Shown here one piece after another: positions 47,223 through 59,329 of a stretch of DNA of 64,000 nt. The translations under genes and the position numbers were made by a program. The stretch covers positions 833,501-897,500 of the forward strand of contig JAIXMQ010000001.1 in the NCBI GenBank assembly GCA_025716855.1, given 5' to 3'. The notes under the pieces are model-generated. The model ran no database searches and was not told the origin of the DNA. It saw nothing but the letters and a program-made list of their open reading frames with translations. Within the stretch, counting starts at the first letter, position 1. Each line of letters begins with the position of its first letter. The stretch comes from Pilaira anomala. Lineage: Eukaryota; Mucoromycota; Mucoromycetes; Mucorales; Mucoraceae.

Positions 47223-47866
47223 ATGGTGCTTTGCAAGATTTGTGAAAAGGAGGAATCGAAATACAAATGTCCTAAATGTAGATTGCCATAGTAAAGTTTC
47301 ATTTTTTTTTAAGGGGACTCCCAAAAAAAAAAAGTAGGGTACGGTATAGTAATACTAATGCATATTATCTTACACTAGTTGCTCCTTAGTTTGCTTTAAG
47401 CAACACAAAGGTAAGAAAAGTTGTATATAACAAGTATACATTTACTTATGACGAGATTATTTTTAGAAATTCCGTGTGAAGTTTCTGAACCAACTAATAA
47501 GAATCAAGGTAAAAAAAAAAAAAATGTTGTTTATACACCATATTATTTTTCCCATAAACTAAAAACAGAAAATATTTACATGTTCTAGTACCCACAAGGA
47601 AAGAGATTACGCCAATTGGAGCACCTGATGAAGAAGAACCAAGTAGATTAACCCCAGATGATCTAAAGAAATTAATGTATTCAAAGGAGATTCATGAATT
47701 CCTTGAATACCCACAGTTGAGAGAGATCATAAAAAAACTGGATTGCTCAAAAACACCTGAAAAAGATCTAGATTTAATAAGATCTCAAGACTCTGTCTTT
47801 GACGACTTTACAAAGAAATTAGTCGAGATCACTTTTAAAGAAAAATTGGAATCAATAAAAAAGTGA
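47223..47866 (+). CDS. HIT-type zinc finger protein, ZNHIT3/Hit1 family
   Basis: Exons 47223..47290, 47379..47410, 47467..47508 and 47589..47866 give 139 residues. The N-terminal zf-HIT domain is complete: C4/C7 in CKICEKEE, CPKC, YCSLVC and H-x-C at KQHKEIPC. The C-terminal helix region (YPQLREIIKKLD) fits Znhit3/Hit1, which with Rsa1/NUFIP stabilises Snu13-bound assembly intermediates of box C/D snoRNPs. The short length is normal. It lies 23 kb from NOP58, a protein of the same pathway. Confidence 0.85.
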
Positions 47867-50572
47867 GATGGCGTTTTCTTTAATTTTATGACACCTGATA
47901 TTTGTTTCGGCATAAATTAAATCTTTTTTTTTTTCTTCTCCTTGCATAAAATATTCACACACTAATATTTATTATATTATAATTATAAACAATTTTAATA
48001 TAAATAGCCCGTTGTTTTTTTTTTCTTTTTCATTCATTCTACATATATTTTATTTTTTCTGTGATATACCTACATAAACGGGGATCAATTGAGTGTACCT
48101 CCCAGTGGTGTCCCCGGTAACTTTTCCTCTTCGGAAAAGGCTGAAACTCTCTACAAAACCATTAAAAGTGTCCTTTTTTTTTTGTGGTTGATACTTATGT
48201 TTAACTCTGGTTCTTTTTTTTTCGCTCTATCTCCTTTGCTTTCGTCTCTACGTTGTGTCTCTCATCTTTTCTGTCCTCGATTTGATGTTTACTTTCTAGT
48301 TTCAATTCATGGTTTTATATCGCATTAAAAAGGCACGCTCAAAAAAAAAATCATTGGTGACCTTCTCGACAAAACTCTCAAATAACTTTTTCAAAAAAAA
48401 AAATAAGGCACCTTATAAAACAACCGACAAAAACTTGCTGCAAAAAAAATTCAAAACTCAAATCACGCTCGTCAAGTACAGCGTTTCATACTCATGTGGT
48501 ATTTTCAACCTTGTAATCTCAAGGTCTATTCCGGGTCTCTGTGGCTCGCCGTTAATTCTAGTTATGGACTAGGAACGTATCTCTCTTCTTAAGCAAGAAG
48601 TTATAACCGTCTCTTTGGGGGGCGCTATTCAATCTGGTCATAGACTGGATACTGGTAATCCAGGTTTTTTTTCACTTCCAAGTATTATATTCCAAGAAAT
48701 AACTTGTTTTATGTTGGTCATGGTCAATATATTTTATCTTTTTGAATTTTATCTCTTTTTTTTCCAGCCCGTTTTGCGTTTCTCCGGAAAGATGGTTTTT
48801 ATTCTGAAAGAAGGCTCTTTTAACGTTCTGCTGTCTCTTGCTGTTTCGTCTTTGCTCTTTTAGATGATTTCTTTTCTTGCCCTGTTTGAGTTAACATAAT
48901 ATTTTTTTTTTCAATTCCTTTTCCTTTTTTTTTTTCGTCTATTTAAAATAAAAAGTAATTGGTTTTTTTCCCCCTGATTTTTTTTTTTTTGTACTTTCAT
49001 TACAAACAGTATATATACAACATATTCTACATTGATACTGTTCATAATTTGTGTTTGATAGCATATATAGTGTCCCACTACTATGTTCCAAAATCAAAAA
49101 ACCAGTTTTTGCTTTTTTTGCGTGTCTATGTAATTTCTTTTAAACATATTCTTTTTTTCTTATTACTAGTTTGAAGATGCTTGAAGCTATTGGTCAAGGA
49201 ATCTAACTAACCGTCGTTCTAGATGTAATTTTTAAGGACTTAGGTCAAATAATTACCTTTCTACTCTTTGCGTTAGATGAGATCGTTTTTCTTAGCTTCG
49301 AATATAGACTACCTGCAATAACTTTGAATATTTTCCAAACAAACATCACTAGACGTTCTTATCGTAAATTTTGTTATATCTACGGTTTTTTATTAGCACA
49401 TTTCATTTTTAACACTTTAGTTTGTAAACTCTTTTAAAAAGAAGTGTTGTGTAAGTCAATTATGAAGTTAACTCATTCATTCAAAAAATAATTCGTATAT
49501 ATATCTAAATATTTTCATCTCGTAACATTTAACTCCAGTCTGCTGATAACGCATCAATCTTCTTTTCTTTAGCAATTTAAGAAAAAAAAATACCTCGGCT
49601 GAACTACGTGAAGATAAGTCTTTGAAAAAGTTTATGAAGGTATAAAAAATTAAAAATTCCATAATTAATATTAGTATCATGCGGTCAAAATGCGTCCACC
49701 CTGCCTAAGGCTTTTGGAGACAGATGCTAGAAACAAGAAGAAGAAGAGTGCATTATACAGACAATCACCTTCTATTGATGATGTCGAAATTAAAAGTAGA
49801 TGGACGAGAGGTACTTGGTACCCAAGTGAAAGGCCTAACGCCCCAGTTATTATCCTTATGAATTTATTATAAAATTTACAAAATCAGTAAAATATTATAA
49901 ATAAGTAACGAAAGGGCACAGGATACACTTCGACAATTAAAAAAATAAGTAGTCATATTGATTGCCATTTTAACAATGCTAGCTTATAATAAAACAACCT
50001 AAAGCCTTTAGTCGTTTAATCTTTTTAATCGAAATGTTTTTTTTTTCAAAGGCGATCAAGTTAGCGGTAATGTTTCACTTGAACATTCAATTAAGTTTTA
50101 ATTCTGAAAATGCACTTGAGTGTATTCTTAACTCTTACTACGATAATATGTGCAACACTAAATACTTTTAAGTTTCAAAGCAAATTTTCATAAATTGTAA
50201 CACATAGACTGTTAAAATAAATTTTGACACGACAATTTGTCGTGCATAAAAAAACGGCCTTCTTAGGGAATATAGGAACGCTGTACGGGTCAAACTGTTG
50301 TCCCTAAGAAAAACGAAATAATAAAGTTTTAAAATAAAACATAGTGAAAAGACAAGAAGTTAAAGAGAAAATGTCAAAACAAAGGGCAAGATGTAAAGAA
50401 AAGTAAAGATTACTATTTTAAATATTGTTATCATCAGTTTTTTTAAATCAAGTATTTGCTGTGTTATGGGGGGGGGGGGATTATTTCGCTTTTATCAGAT
50501 GTTTGACAGTATTCTATTGCGTATACATATTATCAATAAGGACACGATGCTGGACGTGGTTGATTGTTTTAC
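47867..50572. other. Gene-poor T-rich region, possible decayed repeat
   Basis: 2.7 kb with many T and A runs. Short frames occur, such as VPPSGVPGNFSSSEKAETLY at about 48094 and VITVSLGGAIQSGHRLDTG at about 48603. They look peptide-like but end in low-complexity sequence or stops. No family is recognised. A G9 run lies near 50468. It could be an old mobile element. Confidence 0.35.
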
Positions 50573-52675
50573 AGCATACGGTTTCTTGGAGTTCCAGCAT
50601 ATTTGATGGAGTTCCAGCGGATTTTCTTGGAGTTCCAGCGGATTTTCTTGGAGTTCAAGCATATTTGATGGAGTTCAAGCGGATTTTCTTGGAGCTCAAG
50701 CATATTTGATGGAGTTCCAGTGGATTTTCTTGGAGTTCCAGCATATTTGATGGAGTTCCAGCGGATTTTCTTGGAGTTCCAGCGGGTTTTCTTGGAGTTC
50801 CAGCGGATTTTCTTGGAGTTCAAGCATATTTGATGGAGTTCAAGCGGATTTTCTTGGAGCTCAAGCATATTTGATGGAGTTCAAGCGGATTTTCTTGGAG
50901 TTCCAGCATATTTGATGGAGTTCCAGCGGATTTTCTTGGAGTTCCAGCATATTTGATGGAGTTCCAGCGGATTTTCTTGGAGTTCCAGCGGATTTTCTTG
51001 GAGTTCCAGCGGATTTTCTTGGAGTTCAAGCATATTTGATGGAGTTCAAGCGGATTTTCTTGGAGCTCAAGCATATTTGATGGAGTTCAAGCGGATTTTC
51101 TTGGAGCTCAAGCATATTTGATGGAGTTCAAGCATATTTGATGGAGTTCAAGCGGATTTTCTTGGAGTTCCAGCATATTTGATGGAGTTCAAGCGGATTT
51201 TCTTGGAGCTCAAGCATATTTGATGGAGTTCAAGCATATTTGATGGAGTTCAAGCGGATTTTCTTGGAGCTCAAGCATATTTGATGGAGTTCAAGCGGAT
51301 TTTCTTGGAGCTCAAGCATATTTGATGGAGTTCCAGTGGATTTTCTTGGAGTTCCAGCATATTTGATGGAGTTCCAGCGGATTTTCTTGGAGTTCCAGCA
51401 TATTTGATGGAGTTCCAGCGGATTTTCTTGGAGTTCCAGCGGGTTTTCTTGGAGTTCCAGCGGATTTTCTTGGAGTTCAAGCATATTTGATGGAGTTCAA
51501 GCGGATTTTCTTGGAGCTCAAGCATATTTGATGGAGTTCAAGCGGATTTTCTTGGAGCTCAAGCATATTTGATGGAGTTCAAGCATATTTGATGGAGTTC
51601 AAGCGGATTTTCTTGGAGTTCCAGCATATTTGATGGAGTTCCAGCGGATTTTCTTGGAGTTCCAGCATATTTGATGGAGTTCCAGCGGATTTTCTTGGAG
51701 TTCCAGCGGATTTTCTTGGAGTTCCAGCGGATTTTCTTGGAGTTCAAGCATATTTGATGGAGTTCAAGCGGATTTTCTTGGAGCTCAAGCATATTTGATG
51801 GAGTTCAAGCGGATTTTCTTGGAGCTCAAGCATATTTGATGGAGTTCCAGTGGATTTTCTTGGAGTTCCAGCATATTTGATGGAGTTCCAGCGGATTTTC
51901 TTGGAGTTCCAGCGGGTTTTCTTGGAGTTCCAGCGGATTTTCTTGGAGTTCAAGCATATTTGATGGAGTTCAAGCGGATTTTCTTGGAGCTCAAGCATAT
52001 TTGATGGAGTTCAAGCGGATTTTCTTGGAGTTCCAGCATATTTGATGGAGTTCCAGCGGATTTTCTTGGAGTTCCAGCATATTTGATGGAGTTCCAGCGG
52101 ATTTTCTTGGAGTTCCAGCGGATTTTCTTGGAGTTCCAGCGGATTTTCTTGGAGTTCAAGCATATTTGATGGAGTTCAAGCGGATTTTCTTGGAGCTCAA
52201 GCATATTTGATGGAGTTCAAGCGGATTTTCTTGGAGCTCAAGCATATTTGATGGAGTTCCAGTGGATTTTCTTGGAGTTCCAGCATATTTGATGGAGTTC
52301 CAGCGGATTTTCTTGGAGTTCCAGCATATTTGATGGAGTTCCAGCGGATTTTCTTGGAGTTCCAGCGGATTTTCTTGGAGTTCCAGCGGATTTTCTTGGA
52401 GTTCAAGCATATTTGATGGAGTTCAAGCGGATTTTCTTGGAGCTCAAGCATATTTGATGGAGTTCCAGTGGATTTTCTTGGAGTTCCAGCATATTTGATG
52501 GAGTTCCAGCGGATTTTCTTGGAGTTCCAGCATATTTGATGGAGTTCCAGCGGATTTTCTTGGAGTTCCAGCGGATTTTCTTGGAGTTCAAGCATATTTG
52601 ATGCAGTTCCAGCGGATTTTCTTGGAGTTCAAGCATATTTGATGCAGTTCCAGCGGATTTTCTTGGAGTTCAAGA
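50573..52675. repeat. Minisatellite of 20- and 21-bp units
   Basis: About 2.1 kb built from two related units: a 21-mer beginning GGAGTTCCAGCGGATTTT and the 20-mer GGAGTTCCAGCATATTTGAT. There are roughly 100 units. Variants swap CCAG/CAAG, GTTC/GCTC and CGG/TGG/GGG. Identical variant blocks recur every 206 bp between about 51744 and 52410. On the minus strand long frames arise only because the units lack stops except at the TGAGCTCC variant. They are not treated as genes. Confidence 0.97.
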
Positions 52676-52947
52676 AATGGTAACATATTCTATGAGCTGC
52701 CAATACTCTGCCGTGCAACCAATTCTGTATATATCAAAGAATTTAAAAAAAGTGTGTAAAAGAAACCACATTAATGATATCCTTGCTCTCTTCTTTATAA
52801 TAAATATGAGTTGACTCGTCCGTTTCCTTTTAGTTTCCTTCTTAATAACTATTCGTGTTGCTGTACAAATAAACTTGCACACACAAACTTTAACATATAT
52901 TGTATTAATTAAGATAAAACCATTAATTTAGCAATAGAAGGAAAAAA

Positions 52948-53908
52948 TCATTTATTTAAACTATCATTACGTAACTTATTGAGTGCAGTTAGACTAAGAC
53001 TTGAGCACATATCTTTACAAATCGTATATAATCGGCAACATCTGTAACAACTATGTATAAAAAAATGTTGATTTTATGTGTCTAAACTAAATCGAAGATC
53101 AAACTTACAAATATGCTCCGCAATAACATCTGATATGCACACATCCATCCTAAATATTTATCAAAATTGTGATAGAAACTCACTAAAATGATATATATAC
53201 TTACTGCTTTTTCTACCAGGATACCACATTTTGGACAGCGGGCCCAATTACTCTCTTTTGCTTTTTGTAATGTTAATTGTTCATTAAGTTTATCGTCAGT
53301 GATATTTTTGGGTTTATCTATCAACTCAAGAAATAAAATAAAAAAATATGAGTACTAAAATTTAAAAATATATAAATTAAGATATCAAATACCTCCATGC
53401 CATTTGCTTTGGCAAGCAGAACAAAATTCTCCTTTACATCGTTTACAAATAATAAAAGTACATTGAGTTTTCAGACTTTCGTCTCCTTCAAAGATTGTTC
53501 TACAGTTCTTCAAAGGACAAAAAAGCTTTTTTTTTTTTTTTTTTTTGTAAGTGTTTCTTTTATTTTTATTTAGACTTAAAACCAAACCTTAATGATAATA
53601 CCCGTTCTTTTGGCCACAGTTTTCCGCCATCTTTCTGCTTCTTCTTTTGAAAATATTTTATCAATAATATTGAAAGTTGTTATCTCTCCAGAACAATTGT
53701 ATTCAGGACATCGCACTGTTTCATAGCTTCTTTGATGCCAATTATTCAAGCTCTCTTTTAAATATTGACCAAGACAGTTTTTACAAGTTACGTGTTTACA
53801 GGTAGACGACTTGCCAGGTGAATAGTAGTCTAGCGTAGCAAGGTTTTCTAAACAAATTGTACATGACCTCATTTTTTGTTTACGAAAAGATGAAAAGCAA
53901 GAAAACAT
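52948..53908 (-). CDS. RBR-type (RING-IBR-RING) E3 ubiquitin ligase
   Basis: Exons 53588..53908, 53393..53525, 53205..53317, 53109..53149 and 52948..53050 on the minus strand give 236 residues. RING1: CTICLEN, CKHVTCKNC and CPEYNC. IBR: CPLKNC, CTFIICKRCKGEFCSAC and KWHGG. RING2: CPKCGILVEKAVDGCVHIRC, where the Cys of DGCVHI is the likely catalytic cysteine that forms the ubiquitin thioester, then CGAYFCYRC. It is almost only the RBR module, with no extra targeting domain, so its substrate cannot be guessed. In exon 3 the acceptor at 53318-53319 is the one that keeps frame. Confidence 0.88.
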
Positions 53909-54242
53909 TGAAAGAAAAGAAAGAAACTAGAGAATTAATATCATTTGATGAGAAACATAAATGAGTTGAATTCTTGATAAATTTCTTTTTATTTTACAAG
54001 CATTACTTGTAAATTGAACACATTGAGAATATATCACTTTCTGATATGAGTATAATGAAAGGAAAATTTCGTAAATACATCTAAAATAAAGAGAGGTAGA
54101 TCATATCATTCATACACAAAGTAAACAAAGAGAGAGGGTTCAATGCAATGAGTTTCAAAAAAACTAATTTGATGCTTTTTAAAGCCACAGAATAATTTTT
54201 TTTTTCTTTTTTTTTATTTACACTTTATAGAAAACACATATT
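53909..54242. other. Divergent intergenic region
   Basis: 334 bp between the RBR ligase and the methyltransferase-like gene, with a T-rich tract at 54198-54217 just before the next start. Nothing else is seen. Confidence 0.4.
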
Positions 54243-55505
54243 ATGAGTGAAGCACCTCAAGTCGATGTCCTCGAAGCTTCCAAGGAGAAGTTTATCAACC
54301 TCATGTCAGAGCTTGACGATTCTCAATTTCATAGCTTTGAACAGTTCGTCCAAACAGCACTTCGTAAGTTGCAATAACAAATATATATAAAATAGATCTT
54401 CTTTTTGACATGCGTTTTAGAGGAATACCACGGCCAAATTCACAATCACCATGGCGACGAAACTGAAGATATGGATACTGAAGAACATAACGGTAGCTAT
54501 CAACCTGTGAGCGATGCTAAAATGATGAGATTAGGTAGAATGATTAAAGATCTTCGTACTCGTGTACCTATCTCTGCTGAAGCACCAGGAGAAAAGACTA
54601 CGATTCCAAACACACCTGACGTAAGTTAGAGAGAATACAATTTTTTTTTATAAAGCACATATTAAAATAGCATAGTTCAAGGGTTTCACTGAACAAAATA
54701 CAGTTCACGTCGATGGATTTTTGTATTCTGAAGAGGATGTGGATGATCTTTGTGACGAAGGAAAGATGTCTCGTAACTATTGTTTAGATTGTAAATCCAA
54801 AAAGTGTGCACCTTTGAGTAAGTGATTTCTGGATATATGCAATTTTAATCTGGATACTCAATATTTCTTTCTTAGACTTTATTTCCCATTCTGCATCCGT
54901 TTTGCAATTGCAATTCTTGTATCAAGTCGCTTTAGCTGATCAAGTCAAGGATAAAGTAATTGTTGATGTTGGATCAAGATTAGGAGCTGTTTTGTATGCT
55001 GTAAGTAAGATATATAATACTAAATGTATGTGTTGTTAAACACCTTCTTTTTACTTAGGGTCATTTGTTCACTCGTGCTCGTAAACTTATTGGTGTTGAA
55101 ATCAATGAATGGTTCACTAAATTACAAAAAGATATGATTAAACAATACAAAATGGAAGATCGTATTCAAGTAATGTGTAAAGATATCCAAACCATGCCTG
55201 AATTATTATCCAAGGAAGCAGATGTTGTGATCATGAACAACGTTTTCCAATTCTTCAATGACCTTCCTATGCAACAACAAATCTGGAAGTTCGTTCGTGC
55301 TGAAACCAAAAAGAAGTCTGGATTATTATTAGTTACACTCCCTGCTTTACAGGATCAATTAAAAGAAGCTGGATTATCTGCTAACAAATTAATGAAGGGT
55401 TGGGTAAAGGAAGTTAAGCTCAACTATGATGGAGGTTGGTTCCAAGAATTGAATGATGATGAATTAGAGGAAATCAAGCAAGTTCACTTGTATAGAGTAT
55501 TGTAA
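54243..55505 (+). CDS. Class I SAM-dependent methyltransferase-like protein
   Basis: Exons 54243..54363, 54421..54620, 54676..54817, 54876..55000 and 55059..55505 give 344 residues. A Rossmann-type methyltransferase fold is suggested by VIVDVGSRLGAVLYAG (motif I), LIGVEINEWF (acidic motif II), IQVMCKDIQTMPELL and ADVVIMNNVFQFF (motif IV). The N-terminal part has a Cys cluster, NYCLDCKSKKCAP, that may bind metal. I cannot place the exact subfamily or substrate. All five exons join in frame. Confidence 0.7.
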
Positions 55506-55791
55506 ATTTATAATAACTTTGCTAGATTTTCAATAGAATTTTTTTTTTGAAATATTTAAATGCCCATATAGTAATAAAACCCACAACCTTAGCATACCTA
55601 TTTTTACATTTCTCTAAATACAATTGTTTTAATATACTTCTATAAAGGTCAACATCACATTCATACAATTGAAAAACAGGTGACTGCTAAGCCGCGAACT
55701 TTGCTGGTTTCGATATTCCTAAGCTCATTCAAAAAGACGTGTTTTTCTATTTTTTTTTTTTTTTATCCAGCTCTTTCTGTATCTTTTCGCC

Positions 55792-58700
55792 ATGTCGTCC
55801 GAGAGACTTAATCAAATCCTAAAACAGGCACAACTGACCCTCTCAGATATTGAGGGCGGCAACTTGAGAATTCGAAAAAGTGTTGAACAGTTAGTTGAAG
55901 CTGAACCGAATAAAAAGAGAACCAAGACAATACAAGAACTTCATGCTAAAGCGTAAAAAAAAACAGAAACAATTGTTTTATTCATCGTAACTTATTCCTT
56001 GTTTTTTTTTAATAGACACTACTTCTTAGCAAGTCAAGGTATTAACACAGATCGTGCTTCAGTAGACACAAGTCGTACCTTTGAAACTGGACAAAGAGAA
56101 GTTGAGACAGATATTAGAGTAAGCTGACAACCGCTGCCCTTTTTTTTTTAAAACTCTAGTTTCTAAAAAAAAAAAAAATGTAAATATTTTTATAGGAAAT
56201 CAACAGTGAAGCCTACGAAAGAAATAATATCGAAAATATAGAAGACAATAGAGAATTCGTAAATTATTAATATCTGTATTAACCCAATTGAAACTAACAA
56301 ACACAACTTATAGAGTAATGATAGACTGATGGCTATTTTCAAACAAAAACACGCCGAATTTATTGAAACAAGGGAAAGAGGACGTAAAGAAAAAGATGAA
56401 AATATGGCAGATTTGCAAGAATATGAAAAGGAAACTGTTATTTCTGGCGTTAATGTAAGCCTTTCTTTTTCTGAACTTTATTATGTTTGACTAAATAACT
56501 TTTAATTCTGTAGAGAGTCAATGATTATGCAAAGGTTGTTACTGCATTAAACGAAAATCGTTTGGTAGATGCAGATTATGACTTGCTGAAAAACCTTTCA
56601 AGTATTCGTAACTTGTCAGATTTAAAGAGAGTAAGTTGCTTAGTTTTTAAGGAAGAAGAAAAAAAAAACGAAACTAATTTTTGATAAAAAAAAAAAAGTC
56701 TCAAGATGGTGCTAATGATGCATGGAGCATCTTAAACCATTTAATTAATAAATCCGGTATCTACGGACGTTTAGAAGGTCGATTTCTTAGAGATTATACA
56801 ACAAAATCTTATTATAGTGCCATCGCTACCAACACACGTCGTGGATTAATTCATGCCTCTAAATCTTGGCTGGAACAACAGTACGTTAATATTTAATCTA
56901 GCATATGCACACTAGGTTTAAACTTATTCAATTCATTTAGGTATTCACAACATATAAATGATGTTTTGAACAAGAATGCCGATAAAATTAAAGTCGGTGG
57001 TATCCCATCATTTACTCATCGATTACGTGCATACATTGACCTTGTATTCAAAACAACACCAGATAGTCGAACAGAAGTTGTAGATGGTTTACCCATCTGG
57101 GTGTTTATCTATCATTTGTTACGTAGTGGTAATTTAGATCTTGCTACCAAATTCATTGATTCCAATGGTGAAATGTTTGCTTCGGATAGAAAGTTTGCTA
57201 TATACTTCCAAGAATATATCACTGCAGAGCATCACAAGTAAGAAAAAAAACAATAATTATTAGAATTCTATCTTTAATCTCTTCGAAAACTAATGAACAA
57301 ATTAGTGTATCAGAATTAACACGAAAAGCCATTTTAGCTGATTATATACGACTCTACGAAAATGATGCTGATCCATACAAATTGATAATTTACAAAATAA
57401 TGGGTCGATGCGAATTACATAGAAAGCATTTCCCCGATGTGATTAAAACTACAGAAGACTACATTTGGTTGCAGGTACATATTCGCATATAAAAACTTGA
57501 TAGCATAATGTGTATTTATCGTCTTTTTTTTATTAGCTCATGTTGATAAGAGAAGTAACAGAAACGGAGAGATATTCATCTGAACGTTATCGACTTGAAG
57601 ACCTTCAAAAGTCAATTACAGCACTTGGTAGTAAATACTTTGATAAAGATCAAACCAACCCCTACATCTATTTCAATGTTTTATTGTTGACACATCAATT
57701 TGAAGAAGCAATTGATTACCTTTATAAACAAAACAAACTTCAGCCTGAAGCCATCCATTTTGCTATTCTTTTAGTTTATTGCGGTTTATTAAATATTTGT
57801 CAACCTGACAAACACAACTCGTACACTATATGTAAGTTATATATATATATATATATGTATGAATCACTTTTTATTCATGCGTTTTTTCTTTGTAGTAATT
57901 ACCAATGTGGAAAATCGTGTTACATTAAATTTCCCTCGCCTTCTTTATCGATTCATCAAGGTTTATCTTTCTAACAAACCAAATGAAGCACTTCAATATT
58001 TATATATTTTATCTCTATACTCACCAAAACAAGGATATCCTGATGACACAATGGTTCAAATCGCAAAAGATTATGTTTGCGAATTCATTCAAAGCAGTAA
58101 AGACTACAAACATATTCTTGGTGTAGCAAATGGTCAAGAACGAATTGTAAGTAATAAACATATGAATCAAAAGCATCTTACTAACTCTCTCTCTCTTTTA
58201 AAGCCTGGACCCATTGATAAACAAAAAGAATTGTTAAATATAAATCAAGAAACCGAATTTGCAAAGCAAATCATTGAACCTATTGCCCGAAAGTTTTATT
58301 TAACAGGTCGTCGTATGGACGCTGCATATACTTATAGCTTATCTAAAGTGAGTAAAAAAAAAAAATTTGAATTGATTGTAAGCAAAATCTAATTTTTTTT
58401 TTCTTTTAAAAATATAGGATTACAACGAAATGATGTTTGTAGTAGCAAAGGAGTTAAGTGATGCATTATATCAAACGCAATCATTTAGATCTACCAATCC
58501 TTCACTCTCTTTAAACTCGAACACAGAAATTATTCAGTTTGCTTTAGAAACAGTACAGTATTATGAAGATAATCAATATATCAGTCCTCTCATCGATGAA
58601 AATAAAAAGACAACTGCGCATATCTTAATTCAATTACTTCAATTCAGAGTCGCTTATGATGCCGGACAATACGATAAAGCACTTCAATTGATACAACAAG

Positions 58701-59121
58701 TAAACATAATTCCTATAGGTGGGGATTTTGAACACTTGCGATTACTTTCAGAGCAATTCAATGGCTTGGATGAACTCATCAAGAAGAATATTCCTGAATT
58801 AATGTTAAATATAATGGATTGCTTGCTCAAAATTAAAACATCTTCTCCGGTATATTTTATTTATTTATTTTATTTTGTTTAGATACTAATGTTTTTTTTT
58901 TTTTTTTTTTTTTTTTTTGTGATAGAAAACTAATAATTTGGAAGATATGTCCCAAGTTCTTCTCGGTTTTACAGCTCTAATTCAATTCTCAATTCCTAAA
59001 GACATAATTAATCGTCTCAATGAGTAAGTGATTCGAAAAAAAAGATAATTCTTATTTTTGTAATTAACAAAATTCTTTTTTTTTTAGAATTGATAAACTC
59101 ATTAGAAGTTATCACTGTTAA
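55792..59121 (+). CDS. NIC96: Nucleoporin Nic96/Nup93
   Basis: Fourteen exons: 55792..55952, 56016..56118, 56196..56258, 56314..56454, 56514..56630, 56699..56880, 56941..57237, 57306..57474, 57537..57831, 57896..58146, 58204..58347, 58418..58849, 58926..59023 and 59088..59121, about 828 residues, normal for the family. It is a linker scaffold of the nuclear pore inner ring. The N-terminal helix and coiled coil (LNQILKQAQ) come first. The alpha-solenoid then has YFLASQGIN, DAWSILNHLIN, GLPIWVFIYHLLRSGNLDLA and PYIYFNVLLLTHQFEEAIDYLY, all typical. This is the most intron-rich gene in the window. Confidence 0.93.
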
Positions 59122-59329
59122 ATTAATGCAAATGCTATTCGTGCAACTCAAAAATTTGTTTGATATTATACATTCATAATAAACATTAAATATCACTGCT
59201 TTTTAATTCTGTATACGTCCTTGTTGAGAATTTAGCCCTTTCTGGTCTTTAAAAAAACCCTCCTTAAAAACATTTCTGGTGGGTGTTTTAGGTGTATAAC
59301 TAAGATGTATAAACAACAAACTTTTTATT

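Noticed and set aside
48089..48863. Frames in the T-rich gene-poor region
   Set aside because: Mostly homopolymer-coded Phe/Leu/Lys with stops between; no domain could be supported.
50569..52636. Many 77-132-codon minus-strand frames (LELQENPLELHQIC type)
   Set aside because: They are frames through the minisatellite; they change phase every 41 bp unit pair and have no unique sequence.
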